Below are positions 9,500-20,949 of a DNA stretch of 64,000 nucleotides, one piece after another (position 1 is the stretch's first letter; each line of letters begins with the position of its first letter). The stretch is taken from assembly GCF_001483745.1 (NCBI RefSeq), contig NZ_LQBL01000028.1:643656-707655 (forward strand), given 5' to 3'. Position numbers and translations under genes: made by a program. The notes beneath the pieces are model-generated. The model had not been told where the DNA came from. It did no database searches and saw nothing but the letters and a program-made list of their open reading frames with translations. Origin of the DNA: Serinicoccus chungangensis. GTDB taxonomy: Bacteria > Actinomycetota > Actinomycetes > Actinomycetales > Dermatophilaceae.

Positions 9500-10230
9500 G
9501 CCTTGCGACCTTCCCCCACGACTGGCAGCGGGCGCTGTGCATCGTCGCCCACCCCGACGACCTGGAGTACGGCACGGCGGCCGCCGTGGCGCGGTGGACC
9601 GAGGAGGGCAAGGAGGTCACCTACCTCCTGGTCACCCGCGGCGAGGCGGGGATCGCCACCATGGCCCGGGCCGAGGCCGGCCCGCTGCGCGAGCAGGAGG
9701 AGCGGGACGGCGCCCGCGAGGTCGGTGTGGACGAGGTGCTCTTCCTCGAGGGCTTCTCCGACGGCGTGGTGGAGGCGGACCTGCGGCTGCGCCGTGAGCT
9801 CGCCCGGGTCGTCCGCGACGTGCGTCCCGAGGTCGTGACGACCATCACCCACGCCGAGACCTTCCCGAACGGCGGTCTCAACCAGGCCGACCACCGGGCC
9901 GTGGGGCTGAGCGTCATCGACGCCGTCGCCGCCGCGGGCAACCGGTGGATCTTCCCCGAGCTCGTGACCGAGGGCCACGAGCCCTGGGACGGCGTGCGGT
10001 GGATCGCCTCCTCCGCAGGGCACACGCCCACGCACGAGGTCGACGTCACCGGCACCTTCGAGCGCGGGGTCGCCTCGCTCGAGGCCCATCGCGAGTACCT
10101 CTCCGCGCTCGGTGACGACTACCCCTCCCCGCGGGAGCTGCTCGGCAGCATCCTGGGCGACCCCGACAGCGCCGGGGAGGACGGGGTCCCCACGCGCTAC
10201 CGCTGGGCCGCCCAGGTCTGGGAGCGCTGA
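9496..10230 (+). CDS. PIG-L family (LmbE-like) deacetylase
   Basis: This is a zinc-dependent N-acetylglucosaminyl deacetylase-like hydrolase of 244 residues. The metal-binding AHPDD motif is at 18-22, and the third ligand is likely in the NQADHRAVG segment. Family members include mycothiol enzymes MshB and Mca, but this protein lacks enough diagnostic sequence for me to assign either. The ATG at 9496 overlaps the topoisomerase stop (ATGA), which implies cotranslation. Confidence 0.85.
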   Translation: MSLATFPHDWQRALCIVAHPDDLEYGTAAAVARWTEEGKEVTYLLVTRGEAGIATMARAEAGPLREQEERDGAREVGVDEVLFLEGFSDGVVEADLRLRRELARVVRDVRPEVVTTITHAETFPNGGLNQADHRAVGLSVIDAVAAAGNRWIFPELVTEGHEPWDGVRWIASSAGHTPTHEVDVTGTFERGVASLEAHREYLSALGDDYPSPRELLGSILGDPDSAGEDGVPTRYRWAAQVWER

Positions 10231-10256
10231 GGCCTCCCGCCCGCCGGGCTCGGGAA

Positions 10257-10365
10257 CCTGAGCAGAGAAAGGGCTCTCCCGTCCTCCGGGTCGGGCGCCT
10301 GAGCAGAGAAAGGGTCCCGGGACAGCGGTCGTATCCCCTGCCTCGGGCCTGTTTCTCTGCTCAGG
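10257..10365. repeat. CCTGAGCAGAGAAA hairpin repeats, 3' flank of DUF559 gene 1
   Basis: CCTGAGCAGAGAAA occurs directly repeated at 10257-10270 and 10298-10311, and inverted at 10352-10365. The last two bracket a 68-bp hairpin (10298-10365) with 14-bp perfect arms and a partly paired interior. A hairpin with the same arms and length lies on the other side of the gene (11439-11506). Confidence 0.9.
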
Positions 10366-10368
10366 TAT

Positions 10369-10414
10369 GCCGTCGCCCGGGCGGGCGTCAGGCCGTCGCC
10401 CGGGCGGGCGTCAG
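10369..10414. repeat. 23-bp perfect tandem duplication at the end of DUF559 gene 1
   Basis: The unit GCCGTCGCCCGGGCGGGCG plus TCAG occurs twice back to back, at 10369-10391 and 10392-10414. The second copy includes the stop codon of the adjacent gene. It probably arose by local duplication. Confidence 0.9.
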
Positions 10415-11370
10415 GCGGGGCGCCGGGAGGCTGCCCGCCCCAGCGCGGCGCGGATCCTGGCCCGCACGACGTGGGGGTGGGCCAGGTCGGCCCACGTGAT
10501 CCGCACCACCTCGTAGCCGAGCTCCCTGAGCCGGTCCTCGCGCAGCTTCTCGGCGACGAGGACGTCGCGGTCGGTGTGCTTCACCCGGCCGTCGAACTCC
10601 AGCAGGACCCTGGTCCCCCGCACCCGGAAGTCCGCGCGGCCGACCAGCCATCCGGACGGGTCGCGGATCTCGACCTGGCACTCGACCGCGATGCCGAGCA
10701 GGTGCAGCAACCAGGCCGTGCGCGACTCCCCGGCGCTCTCCCTCGTCCCATCCGCCAGCTCCGCCACCAGCCGTGCCGCCGGCCGGTCGCGCTGCAGGCA
10801 CGACAGGCCGACCAGGGCGCGGAGCTCCTCCGGGGTGGCGGCCCGGGCCCGGAGGGCGGAGTCGGCCGCCACGAGCCCGGCCTCCGCCCCGTGGACGACC
10901 GCCTCCTGGAGGGACGCGAGCGCGGGCCGGACCGACGGCATACCGTCCTGCTCGATGACCTGGTCGACCGGCACGGGTGCGTGCACCCACAGGCCGCCCG
11001 AGCGGTGCCCGCGCCCGCACCCCACCCGGCTCGCGTGGACCTCGTCGTCGACGCCGAAGACGTCCAGCCCGTGCTCGGCCATCGCGCTGCGGTGACTGAG
11101 TGCCACCTGTCCGGGCCGGGTGCCGAGCGAGGGCGAGGAGCCGACGACCGCACGTGCCCGCAGCCGGTCGCGCTCCCACGGGGCCGAGGCGTCCCAGACG
11201 CGGCGGTCGACGAAGACCTCCCGGCGCAGCCGCAGCAGCACCCCCTCGGCGATCTGCTTCCTGATGACCGAGTCGGACACGCCGAGGCGGTGCAGGTCGG
11301 TCGTCGTGACACCGTCCGGCTGGGCCTGCAGCAGCTGGCGGACGGTGGGGTGCGTGGCGTCCCTCCCCAT
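10411..11370 (-). CDS. DUF559 endonuclease-like protein with AbiEi-type N-terminal wHTH (paralogue 1)
   Basis: The 319-residue protein has an N-terminal winged-helix segment (about 8-60, VRQLL..GVTTTDLHRLGVSDSVIRKQI) like AbiEi antitoxins. Its C-terminal DUF559/Vsr-like nuclease fold has candidate PD-(D/E)xK residues D247, E258 (in VLLEFDGR) and K275. Such genes are widespread and often multicopy in actinobacteria; no function is established to my knowledge. It is related to the genes at 42188 and 57303, with the same architecture and leader motif. It is flanked on both sides by 68-bp hairpins with identical arms. The ATG at 11370 fits the paralogues' lengths. Confidence 0.8.
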   Translation of the reverse strand: MGRDATHPTVRQLLQAQPDGVTTTDLHRLGVSDSVIRKQIAEGVLLRLRREVFVDRRVWDASAPWERDRLRARAVVGSSPSLGTRPGQVALSHRSAMAEHGLDVFGVDDEVHASRVGCGRGHRSGGLWVHAPVPVDQVIEQDGMPSVRPALASLQEAVVHGAEAGLVAADSALRARAATPEELRALVGLSCLQRDRPAARLVAELADGTRESAGESRTAWLLHLLGIAVECQVEIRDPSGWLVGRADFRVRGTRVLLEFDGRVKHTDRDVLVAEKLREDRLRELGYEVVRITWADLAHPHVVRARIRAALGRAASRRPA

Positions 11371-11408
11371 GGGGCCAGCCTGCCCTGTCGCGCCGGCGTG
11401 CTCGGGGG

Positions 11409-11417
11409 TTGTCCACA
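11409..11417 (-). promoter_or_regulatory. TGTGGACAA leader motif (DnaA-box-like) before DUF559 gene 1
   Basis: TGTGGACAA on the gene strand ends 38 bases before the ATG. The identical 9-mer sits at the same distance and orientation upstream of the two paralogues. Its complement TTGTCCACA equals the high-GC actinobacterial DnaA box, but a -35-like promoter element is equally possible. Confidence 0.55.
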
Positions 11418-11438
11418 ACGGCCACCCGGCGAGCGCAA

Positions 11439-11506
11439 CCTGAGCAGAGAAACGTCCCCGAGGCAGGGGTCACGACCCCTGTCTGGGGAACCTTTCTCTG
11501 CTCAGG
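11439..11506. repeat. 68-bp hairpin, 5' flank of DUF559 gene 1
   Basis: The arms CCTGAGCAGAGAAA (11439-11452) and TTTCTCTGCTCAGG (11493-11506) enclose a second nearly perfect stem, CAGGGGTC-AC-GACCCCTG. The whole 68 bp therefore folds into one long hairpin. It matches the hairpin at 10298-10365 in arm sequence and total length, though the interior differs. It lies between the gene and nei. Confidence 0.92.
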
Positions 11507-11593
11507 CGCCACGGGATGGCGCGGAGGGCGGGCGGGGGCGCGCGGGACGGGGCAGGGCCGGGCAGTGCGGGCCGGGCGGGGGGCGCGGCGTCC

Positions 11594-12430
11594 TCAGGTG
11601 CGGCGCTGGCAGTTGCCGCACCAGAAGAGGTTGCGGCCGGCGACGACCTTGTGCCGCACGACCGAGCCGCAGCGCAGGCAGGGCAGCCCGGTGCGCTGGT
11701 AGACCGCGAACTCGCGCGGCACCGCCGGCTCCTCTCCCCGGCCCAGGGCGGCCTCGGTGTCCTCCAGCACGTCGTCGAGCGTGATGATGGTGCCGGTGCG
11801 CACCCCGAACGGCATGAGCCGCACGAGGTCGTCCCAGACGAGCTGCCACGAGGCTCGCTTGAGCGTCTTCCCCGGCCGCAACGGGTGCAGCCGGTGGCGC
11901 CACAGCACCTCGCACCGGTAGATGTTGCCGACGCCCGCGAGGACGGTCTGGTCCATGAGCAGCTCGGCCACGGTCTTCCCCGACCGGGTGATCGTGCGGT
12001 ATGCGGCGTCCGGGTCGTTGAGCTCGCTCACCGGCTGCAGCGGGTCGGGTCCCTGGCGCAGGACGAGGCGGTCGACCTCCGCCTCGTCCACGACCTGGCA
12101 GGCCATGGGCCCCCGCAGGTCGGCGACGTGGGTGTCGGAGAGCAGCCGCAGCCGCACCTGCCCGGTGGCCGGCGGGTCCTGGCCGCCCGGGTCGACGGGC
12201 AGGACGAACCACTTGCCGATGAGCCCGAGGTGCACGTAGAGCGTCCGGCCCCCGGCGAAGTCGACGAAGAGGAGCTTGCCGTGAGCCCACGCGCGCTCCA
12301 GCACGGACCCGTCGAGCTGGGCGGCCCCCTCGGCGAAGCGCCCCTGGGGACTGCTCACGGCGGGCGCTGTGCCGCCGAAGGCGTCGTCGAGCGAGCGCGC
12401 CAGGCGGTGCAGCGTGTGACCCTCGGGCAT
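11594..12430 (-). CDS. nei: Endonuclease VIII-like DNA glycosylase (Nei2 type)
   Basis: This is a bifunctional glycosylase/AP lyase that removes oxidised bases in base-excision repair. The 278-residue product begins MPEGHT, which supplies the catalytic Pro2 and Glu3, and has the conserved lysine in AHGKLLF (K52). The LMDQTVLAGVGNIYRCE segment is present. The C-terminal zinc finger has cysteines at about 251, 254, 271 and 274. The MPEGHT start fits the actinobacterial Nei2 group better than MutM. Confidence 0.92.
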   Translation of the reverse strand: MPEGHTLHRLARSLDDAFGGTAPAVSSPQGRFAEGAAQLDGSVLERAWAHGKLLFVDFAGGRTLYVHLGLIGKWFVLPVDPGGQDPPATGQVRLRLLSDTHVADLRGPMACQVVDEAEVDRLVLRQGPDPLQPVSELNDPDAAYRTITRSGKTVAELLMDQTVLAGVGNIYRCEVLWRHRLHPLRPGKTLKRASWQLVWDDLVRLMPFGVRTGTIITLDDVLEDTEAALGRGEEPAVPREFAVYQRTGLPCLRCGSVVRHKVVAGRNLFWCGNCQRRT

Positions 12431-12476
12431 GGGCTGATGCTCTCAGGTGCCCCCGCGGGCTCCGCACCCAGCCCGG

Positions 12477-13136
12477 TCAGGCGTCGGTGCGGAGCACCTC
12501 ACCCGTCACGGCGTCCACCCAGACGTCGACGTCGTCCCCGGAGCCGGGACCTCGGTCCACCGACACCTCCCAGGACGGGTCGCCCTCCTCCTCGAGGCTG
12601 GCGTCGTCCAGGCTGCCGCCGACCTCGTCGACGGCGGTGGTGACGGCCTCCTCGAGGGAGACCTGGGCCGCGTCCATGGCCGCCAGCTCCTCGGCGTCCA
12701 GGTCGTCCTCCCCCACCCGGGTGACCGCACCGCCCGCGTCGACCTCCACCGTCACCGACCGGCCGTCGACCCGCAGGTCGACCTCCCAGGTGCCGTCGTC
12801 GTCGCCGTCGACCTCGTACGCCGTCCCGCCGGTCTCCTGCTGCGCGGCCTCGATCGCCGCGAGGGCGGCCGCGGTGATGTCCTCGCCGGCACCCCCGTCC
12901 TGGGTGCCCTGCCCGTCGGTGGCGCTGCCGGTGTCGCTGCCGGTGTCGTCGGTCGCGCCCGTCTCGGTGCCCCCGGCACCGGCGTCGTCATCGCCGGTCT
13001 CGGAGGAGGCGCCGGTCGGTGCGGCGGTGGCCTCGATGCCCTCGGTGGCACCCTCGGTGCCGCCGCAGGCGGAGAGGGTCAGCGCCAGGGCGAGGGCCAG
13101 GGCGGTCGTGGTCCGGGGGGCTCGGGAGATCCTCAT
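12477..13136 (-). CDS. Lipoprotein with PepSY-like repeats
   Basis: The 219-residue protein has a signal peptide ending in the lipobox LSAC (Cys24), so it is predicted to be membrane-anchored outside the cell. A low-complexity Gly/Ala/Thr/Asp linker (about 28-85) precedes two acidic repeats of PepSY type. One is ITAAALAAIEAAQQETGG...WEVDLRVDG and the other is VSLEEAVTTAVDEVGG...WEVSVDRG. PepSY domains are often inhibitory or metal-associated. No partner is evident nearby. Confidence 0.75.
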   Translation of the reverse strand: MRISRAPRTTTALALALALTLSACGGTEGATEGIEATAAPTGASSETGDDDAGAGGTETGATDDTGSDTGSATDGQGTQDGGAGEDITAAALAAIEAAQQETGGTAYEVDGDDDGTWEVDLRVDGRSVTVEVDAGGAVTRVGEDDLDAEELAAMDAAQVSLEEAVTTAVDEVGGSLDDASLEEEGDPSWEVSVDRGPGSGDDVDVWVDAVTGEVLRTDA

Positions 13137-13193
13137 GAGGACCAGCCTGGACCCCGTGGATGAGGGCGCTTCTCATGAGAGTCCTCTCACCGG

Positions 13194-15986
<2,793 letters not shown>

Positions 15987-15996
15987 GGGGTCGACC

Positions 15997-16533
15997 CTAC
16001 GGCAACCGCGGCGCCCCCTCCGCACCGATCCCGGGCTCGTCGACGTCCTCGCGCAGGGCCAGCTCGAACCAGTCGCACCCGTGCCACCGGCCGAACTTGC
16101 GGCCGACCCGGGTGAACGCCCCGACCTGACGGAAGCCGAGGGACCGGTGCAGCGCGGCGCTGGCCGGGTTGGGCGGGGTCGTCCCGGCCACCGCGGTGCC
16201 GTAGCCGAGCCCGCGGAGCCGGTCGAGCAGGGCGGCGTAGAGCGGGCGCCCGAGCCCCTGCCCCCCGGCGTCCTGCGCGAGGTAGATGCTCGTCTCGGCG
16301 GTGCGCGCGTAGGCGCTGCGGGCGCGGAAGGCGCCGGCGTAGGCATACCCCTGGACGACGCCGTCGCGCTCGGTGACCAACCAGGCGTGGGCGCGCTGCG
16401 CGGCCGCGATGCGGCGGGCCAGCTCCTCGGCCGTCGGCGGCTCGGTCTCGAAGGTGACGGAGGTGCCCGTGACGTAGGGCGCGTAGATCGCCGCGCACCG
16501 GGCCGCGTCCTCGGGCCGGGCGTCCCGGATCAC
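15997..16533 (-). CDS. Phosphinothricin-acetyltransferase-like GNAT enzyme
   Basis: The 178-residue protein resembles the Pat/Bar and YncA group of N-acetyltransferases. Its opening [20 protein letters not shown], the [14 protein letters not shown] segment and the acetyl-CoA loop [16 protein letters not shown] are typical. The substrate may be methionine derivatives or phosphinothricin-like compounds, but this is family knowledge only. The GTG start overlaps the mrdA stop (GTGA), so it is the last gene of the mre operon and is translationally coupled to it. Confidence 0.85.
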   Translation of the reverse strand: MIRDARPEDAARCAAIYAPYVTGTSVTFETEPPTAEELARRIAAAQRAHAWLVTERDGVVQGYAYAGAFRARSAYARTAETSIYLAQDAGGQGLGRPLYAALLDRLRGLGYGTAVAGTTPPNPASAALHRSLGFRQVGAFTRVGRKFGRWHGCDWFELALREDVDEPGIGAEGAPRLP

Positions 16534-18596
16534 GGCTGCACCTCGCGCAGGGTCTCCCAGATCTGGCGCACCGCCGGGGCAGCGGTGTCCGACCCGATGC
16601 CCCCCTCCTCGACGACGACGAGCACGACGTACTCGGGCTCGTCGGCCGGGCCGTAGGAGGCGAACCAGGAGGTCGCCTGACGGCCGAAGGACTCCGCCGA
16701 CCCGGTCTTGCCGGCCAGGGGGTAGTCGTCGGTCGGCCACCCGGCGAAGGCCGCCGCACCGGTCCCCTCGGTGACGACCCCCTCCAGACCGTCCCGCACG
16801 ATCCGCCACGTGTCGTCGTCCAGCGACACCCGGCCCTGGTCCGGCACCTCGATCCGCTCCACCACGGTGCCGTCCGGGCGGACCAGCGCGTCCGCCACCT
16901 GCGGCGTGACGAGCCGCCCCCCGTTCGCGACGGCGGCGTAGACCACCGCCATCTGCAGCGGGGTCGTCGCGACGTCGCCCTGGCCGATGGAGAAGTTCAC
17001 CGCGTCCCCGGGTCGCCAGCGGGCGCCGTCGACGCAGTTCTCCTGCGCCAGCTGCTCGAGGAACTCCCGCCGCTCCTCGTCGTCCACCTCCGGGTAGCCC
17101 TCCTCGGCCCGACGGCAGACGTCCTCACGGGTGCTCTCCCAGTAGTCCTGCTTCCACTGCCGCGAGGGCAGGGTGCCCGCCTCCTCGCCCGGCACGTCCA
17201 CCCCGGTGCGCTGCCCGAGGCCGAAGCCTCGCGCCACCGCGAGGAAGCGGTCCTCGGCGTCGGCGTCCGCGCCGGCGTCCTGCAGCTCGCGCCACTGGTC
17301 GTAGGCCCAGCGGTAGAAGGTCGTGTCGCAGGAGACCTCGAGGATGCGGCGCAGCCCGATCTCGCCGTAGGCCTCGGACTCGTAGTTGGTGAACCGCTGG
17401 CCGGCGATGGAGACCGCGCCGGGGCAGGAGTACTCCCCCTCGGGGTCGATGCCGGTCTGCAGCGCCGCCGGGAGGGTGACGACCTTGAACGTCGAGGCCG
17501 GCGGGTAGGTCTCCCCGACCACCCGGTTGACGAGGGGCGCGCCGCGGTCGGGGTCGAGCAGCCGCGCGTACTCCCCGGCACTCACCCCGCGGCTCCAGAC
17601 CCCCGGGTCGTAGGTGGGGAAGCTCGCGGCGGCGAGCACGGCCCCGGTGTCGGGCCGCAGGACGACGGCCGCCCCGCTGGTCGCCGGGGCGCCGGCCCGG
17701 CGCGCGGCGCGCACGGCCTCCACCAGCGACTGCTCGGTGGCGGCCTGGACCCGGACGTCGAGGTGGGTGAGCAGGTCGGCCCCCTGCACCGGGTCGGTCC
17801 GCCCGAGCGTGCCGGTGACCACCCCGCGCGGGTCGACGGTGACGGTGGTGCGTCCCGGTATGCCGCGCAGGCCCTCGTCGTAGACCGCCTCCAGACCGGC
17901 GCGGCCCAGCCACGCCTGCGCGTCGAGACCCTCCTCGGAGGACTCGACCTCCTCCAGCGTCGGACGGCCCAGGTAGCCCACGAGGTGCGCCGCGTTGACC
18001 CCCTCCGGGGCGGGGTAGGCGCGGACCGGGATGCTCTCGACCTCGATACCGGGGTAGTCCTCGGGTCGCTCCAGCAGGGCCAGGGCGTCCACCGGGTCGA
18101 CGTCGTAGACGAGCGGGACGGGGAGGTAGGGGGAGCCGGAGAAGCAGAACGGCACCGGCGGCGCCCCGTCCGTGCCGCACAGGCGGGTGCGGCCCCACAG
18201 CTCCTCCTGCGGACGGCGCAGGGCGTCGGCCACCGAGGCCACGAGGCCGGCGCCCCCGTCGTCCGCCTCGAGCAGCACCCGGGGGTCGACCGTCACCACC
18301 GAGCTGGCGGCGTTGGCGACGACGGGCGTCCCGTCCGCGGCCAGCACCCGGCCCCGCAGGGCCGGGGTGAGGATCTCCCGCGTGCTCACCTCGGCCGCCT
18401 GCACGGCGAGCTCCTCGTGCTGGCCGAGCTGCATCTGCCCGAGGCGTCCGGCCAGCAGCCCGCCCAGGGCGAGCACGGCCACGAGCACGACCCAGAGGGC
18501 GCCCGTCGAGCGACGGCGCCGGACCCGGCGGGGCGTGAGGGCCGGCCGCGGGACGCGGGTGGCGGGCCGGCCGCGGCGGGGGGCGGGGGTGGTCAC
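16530..18596 (-). CDS. mrdA: Penicillin-binding protein 2 (elongasome transpeptidase)
   Basis: This is a class B penicillin-binding protein that cross-links peptidoglycan during cell elongation. The 688-residue product has one N-terminal membrane helix (about 34-52) and a PBP dimerisation domain. In the transpeptidase domain, the SxxK motif is at S368-K371, an SCD triad at 422-424 and KTG at 630-632. The GTG at 18594-18596 overlaps the mreD stop. The usual partner rodA is not adjacent here; a GNAT gene follows instead. Confidence 0.93.
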   Translation of the reverse strand: MTTPAPRRGRPATRVPRPALTPRRVRRRRSTGALWVVLVAVLALGGLLAGRLGQMQLGQHEELAVQAAEVSTREILTPALRGRVLAADGTPVVANAASSVVTVDPRVLLEADDGGAGLVASVADALRRPQEELWGRTRLCGTDGAPPVPFCFSGSPYLPVPLVYDVDPVDALALLERPEDYPGIEVESIPVRAYPAPEGVNAAHLVGYLGRPTLEEVESSEEGLDAQAWLGRAGLEAVYDEGLRGIPGRTTVTVDPRGVVTGTLGRTDPVQGADLLTHLDVRVQAATEQSLVEAVRAARRAGAPATSGAAVVLRPDTGAVLAAASFPTYDPGVWSRGVSAGEYARLLDPDRGAPLVNRVVGETYPPASTFKVVTLPAALQTGIDPEGEYSCPGAVSIAGQRFTNYESEAYGEIGLRRILEVSCDTTFYRWAYDQWRELQDAGADADAEDRFLAVARGFGLGQRTGVDVPGEEAGTLPSRQWKQDYWESTREDVCRRAEEGYPEVDDEERREFLEQLAQENCVDGARWRPGDAVNFSIGQGDVATTPLQMAVVYAAVANGGRLVTPQVADALVRPDGTVVERIEVPDQGRVSLDDDTWRIVRDGLEGVVTEGTGAAAFAGWPTDDYPLAGKTGSAESFGRQATSWFASYGPADEPEYVVLVVVEEGGIGSDTAAPAVRQIWETLREVQP

Positions 18597-19078
18597 GCCC
18601 ACCCCCGCCGGGTCATCCAGCGCTCCAGCCGCATGACCACCGGCAGCACGAGCACCGCCACCAGCATCGTCACGGCCAGCGTCCAGGCCAGCTCGCCCGG
18701 GAGCGCCCGCCCGGCGCCCGCCGCCGCCGCCACGCCCCGGACGCCCAGGACCAGCGCCGCCGCCACCCCGGTGGCCACCCACGGCAGGACCGGTGACAGG
18801 ACGAGCTGGCGGCGCACCGCGCCCAGCCCCAGACCGACGGCGGCGTAGACGAGGGCGCCCGCACCCAGCGGGGCAGCCCCCGGGGGCACCACGTCGACGA
18901 GCCAGCCCCCGGCCAGCCCGACCAGCAGACCGACCGGGGGTGGGTGCAGCAGCGCCACGCCCGCCACGACGAGCAGCACCAGGTCCGGCCGGGCCAGGCC
19001 GGCGGGCCAGGCGCTGGGCAGCAGCACCGCGGTCAGCAGGAGCAGCCCGCGGACGAGCGGACCCAGCAGGCGGATCAT
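18593..19078 (-). CDS. mreD: Rod shape-determining protein MreD
   Basis: MreD is the integral membrane component of the elongasome. The 161-residue product is almost entirely hydrophobic, with about five transmembrane segments and a short positively charged C-terminus. Sequence similarity in this family is low, so the call rests on size, topology and position between mreC and mrdA. The start ATG overlaps the mreC stop. Confidence 0.85.
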   Translation of the reverse strand: MIRLLGPLVRGLLLLTAVLLPSAWPAGLARPDLVLLVVAGVALLHPPPVGLLVGLAGGWLVDVVPPGAAPLGAGALVYAAVGLGLGAVRRQLVLSPVLPWVATGVAAALVLGVRGVAAAAGAGRALPGELAWTLAVTMLVAVLVLPVVMRLERWMTRRGWA

Positions 19079-19884
19079 CCGTCCTCCCTGAGGACCACGG
19101 CGACCAGGTCGAGGGTGTCGGTGTCCACGAAGGGCTGGACGACGGCCGTGCTCCCGAGCTGGCCGCGGTCGGGGTCGACGGCGACGACGGTCCCCAGGGG
19201 GATGCCCGCGGCGTAGGGGACGTCGTCCGGGCTGCCCAGCGTGCTCACCCGGTCGCCGACCTCGATCCGGGTGTCGCCCAGCGCGGTGAGCGTGAGCTGA
19301 CCGTGCCCGCGAGCCGGCAGGCCGGGTACCGGGTCGGCCTGGACGTCGCCGAGCGCCCCTCCCTCGCCGAAGCGCACGCCCACGACGACCTGCGGGTCGC
19401 CGAGCAGCAGGACGTCCGCGCTGGTCGGGGCCACCCGCAGCACCCGGCCGACGAGGCCCTCGACGGCGACGACGGTCTGGTCGGGCAGGACGCCGTCCTC
19501 GCGACCCACGTCGACGGTGACCGTCCGGCCCCCCACCGGCGTGCTGCCGGACGCGAAGGCGACCACCCGCGCCGGGAGCAGGGTCCGGTCTACCACGGCG
19601 GCGGTGCTGGAGCGGGCCAGCTCCTGCAGCTCGGCGGCGTCCCGCTCCTGGGCGCGCAGCCGGTCCACCTCGGCGGCCAGCGCGTCGCGCTCGGCGGTGA
19701 GCTCGGCGACCCGTCCGTCGTCCCAGCCCGCGAGCACCCGTTGCGCGGGCGCGAGCGCGGTGGCCACGGCGGAGCGGGCGGGGGCGGCGAGGCCCGGCCG
19801 GGCCAGGTCGACCACGAGCACCGCGGCGGTGGTGGCGAGGAGCAGGAGCGCGAGGAGGGAGGTGCGGGAGGGCATACCGGTCAT
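19075..19884 (-). CDS. mreC: Rod shape-determining protein MreC
   Basis: MreC is a periplasm-side scaffold that links MreB filaments to the wall synthases. The 269-residue product has one N-terminal membrane helix (about 8-28), a coiled-coil (about 55-90, AELTAERDALAAEVDRLRAQ) and two beta-barrel segments ending in DLVAVVLREDG. The ATG at 19882-19884 (MTGMPSR) overlaps the mreB stop as ATGA. Confidence 0.93.
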   Translation of the reverse strand: MTGMPSRTSLLALLLLATTAAVLVVDLARPGLAAPARSAVATALAPAQRVLAGWDDGRVAELTAERDALAAEVDRLRAQERDAAELQELARSSTAAVVDRTLLPARVVAFASGSTPVGGRTVTVDVGREDGVLPDQTVVAVEGLVGRVLRVAPTSADVLLLGDPQVVVGVRFGEGGALGDVQADPVPGLPARGHGQLTLTALGDTRIEVGDRVSTLGSPDDVPYAAGIPLGTVVAVDPDRGQLGSTAVVQPFVDTDTLDLVAVVLREDG

Positions 19885-20930
19885 CCCTGGAACGCGGGCT
19901 GGCGGGTGAGGACCTGACGCAGCGCCTTCATGTCGTCGACGCAGATGCCCGCCCCCCGGATGACGGCGTGCTGGGGGTCCTCGGCGAGCCGGACCGGCAC
20001 CCCGAGCTCGTGCCGCAGGCGCTCGGTCCACCCGCGCAGCAGGGACCCGCCCCCGGTGAGCGTGACCCCGGTGTCGAGCAGGTCGCCGGAGAGCTCCGGC
20101 GGGCAGACGTCCAGGACGGCACGCACCGCCTCGACCACCTGCGCCGTCACCGGTTCGATCATCCGGCGCACCTCCTCGCTGCCCAGCTCGATCGTGCGGG
20201 GCAGACCCGAGGCGAGGTCGCGACCGCGCACCCGGGTGGTGCGCTCGGTCGCCAGCGGCCAGACCGCACCCACCTGGTGCTTGATCTGCTCCGCGGACCG
20301 TTCCCCCAGGAGCAGGTCGTACGCCTCGCGGACGCCCTGCGCGACGGCCTCGTCCACCTCGTCGCCACCGACGCGCAGGCTCCGGGCGTTGACGACCCCG
20401 CCCAGGCTGATGACGGCGACGTCCGTGGTGCCCCCGCCGAGGTCGACGACCATGCTGGCCGCCGCGCTGTCGACCGGCAGCCCGGCCCCGATGGCCGCCG
20501 CCATCGCCTCCTCCACGACGAGGACCCGCCGCGCACCGCACCGCATGGCGGCGTCCTCCAGCGCGCGCCGCTCGACCGCGGTGACCCCGCTGGGCACGCA
20601 GACCACGGTGCGCGGACGGACCAGGCGGGTCGGCCGGACGCGCTCGACGAAGTGGCGCAGCAGCTGCTCGGTCACCTCCGCGTCGGTGATGACGCCGTCC
20701 GAGAGCGGTCGCATCGTCAGCACCCGCTCGGGGGTCCGCCCCAGCATCTCGTGGGCCGTGGCCCCGGCTGCGACGAGGCGGCCGGTGGCCGTGTCGACGG
20801 CCACGAGGGTCGGTTCGTCCAGGACGACGCCCCGTCCCTGCACGTGCACCTGCGTCGTAGCCGTGCCCAGGTCGATCGCGAGGTCGCGTCCGAGCAGGGT
20901 GGACCCTCGGGGGACGCGCGCAGTGCTCAC
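19881..20930 (-). CDS. mreB: Rod shape-determining protein MreB (actin homologue)
   Basis: MreB is the actin-like ATPase that organises lateral wall synthesis. The 349-residue product shows the actin phosphate-1 motif DLAIDLGTATTQV (about 16-28), phosphate-2 motif VVDLGGGTTDVAV and adenosine motif LTGGGSLLRG. GTG start. Presence of mreBCD-mrdA implies a rod or coccobacillus growth mode using lateral synthesis, which is not universal in Micrococcales. It is 19 bases downstream of the CHAT gene on the same strand, so read-through between the operons is possible. Confidence 0.95.
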   Translation of the reverse strand: MSTARVPRGSTLLGRDLAIDLGTATTQVHVQGRGVVLDEPTLVAVDTATGRLVAAGATAHEMLGRTPERVLTMRPLSDGVITDAEVTEQLLRHFVERVRPTRLVRPRTVVCVPSGVTAVERRALEDAAMRCGARRVLVVEEAMAAAIGAGLPVDSAAASMVVDLGGGTTDVAVISLGGVVNARSLRVGGDEVDEAVAQGVREAYDLLLGERSAEQIKHQVGAVWPLATERTTRVRGRDLASGLPRTIELGSEEVRRMIEPVTAQVVEAVRAVLDVCPPELSGDLLDTGVTLTGGGSLLRGWTERLRHELGVPVRLAEDPQHAVIRGAGICVDDMKALRQVLTRQPAFQG

Positions 20931-20949
20931 CCCGGCATGGTACGCAGCG

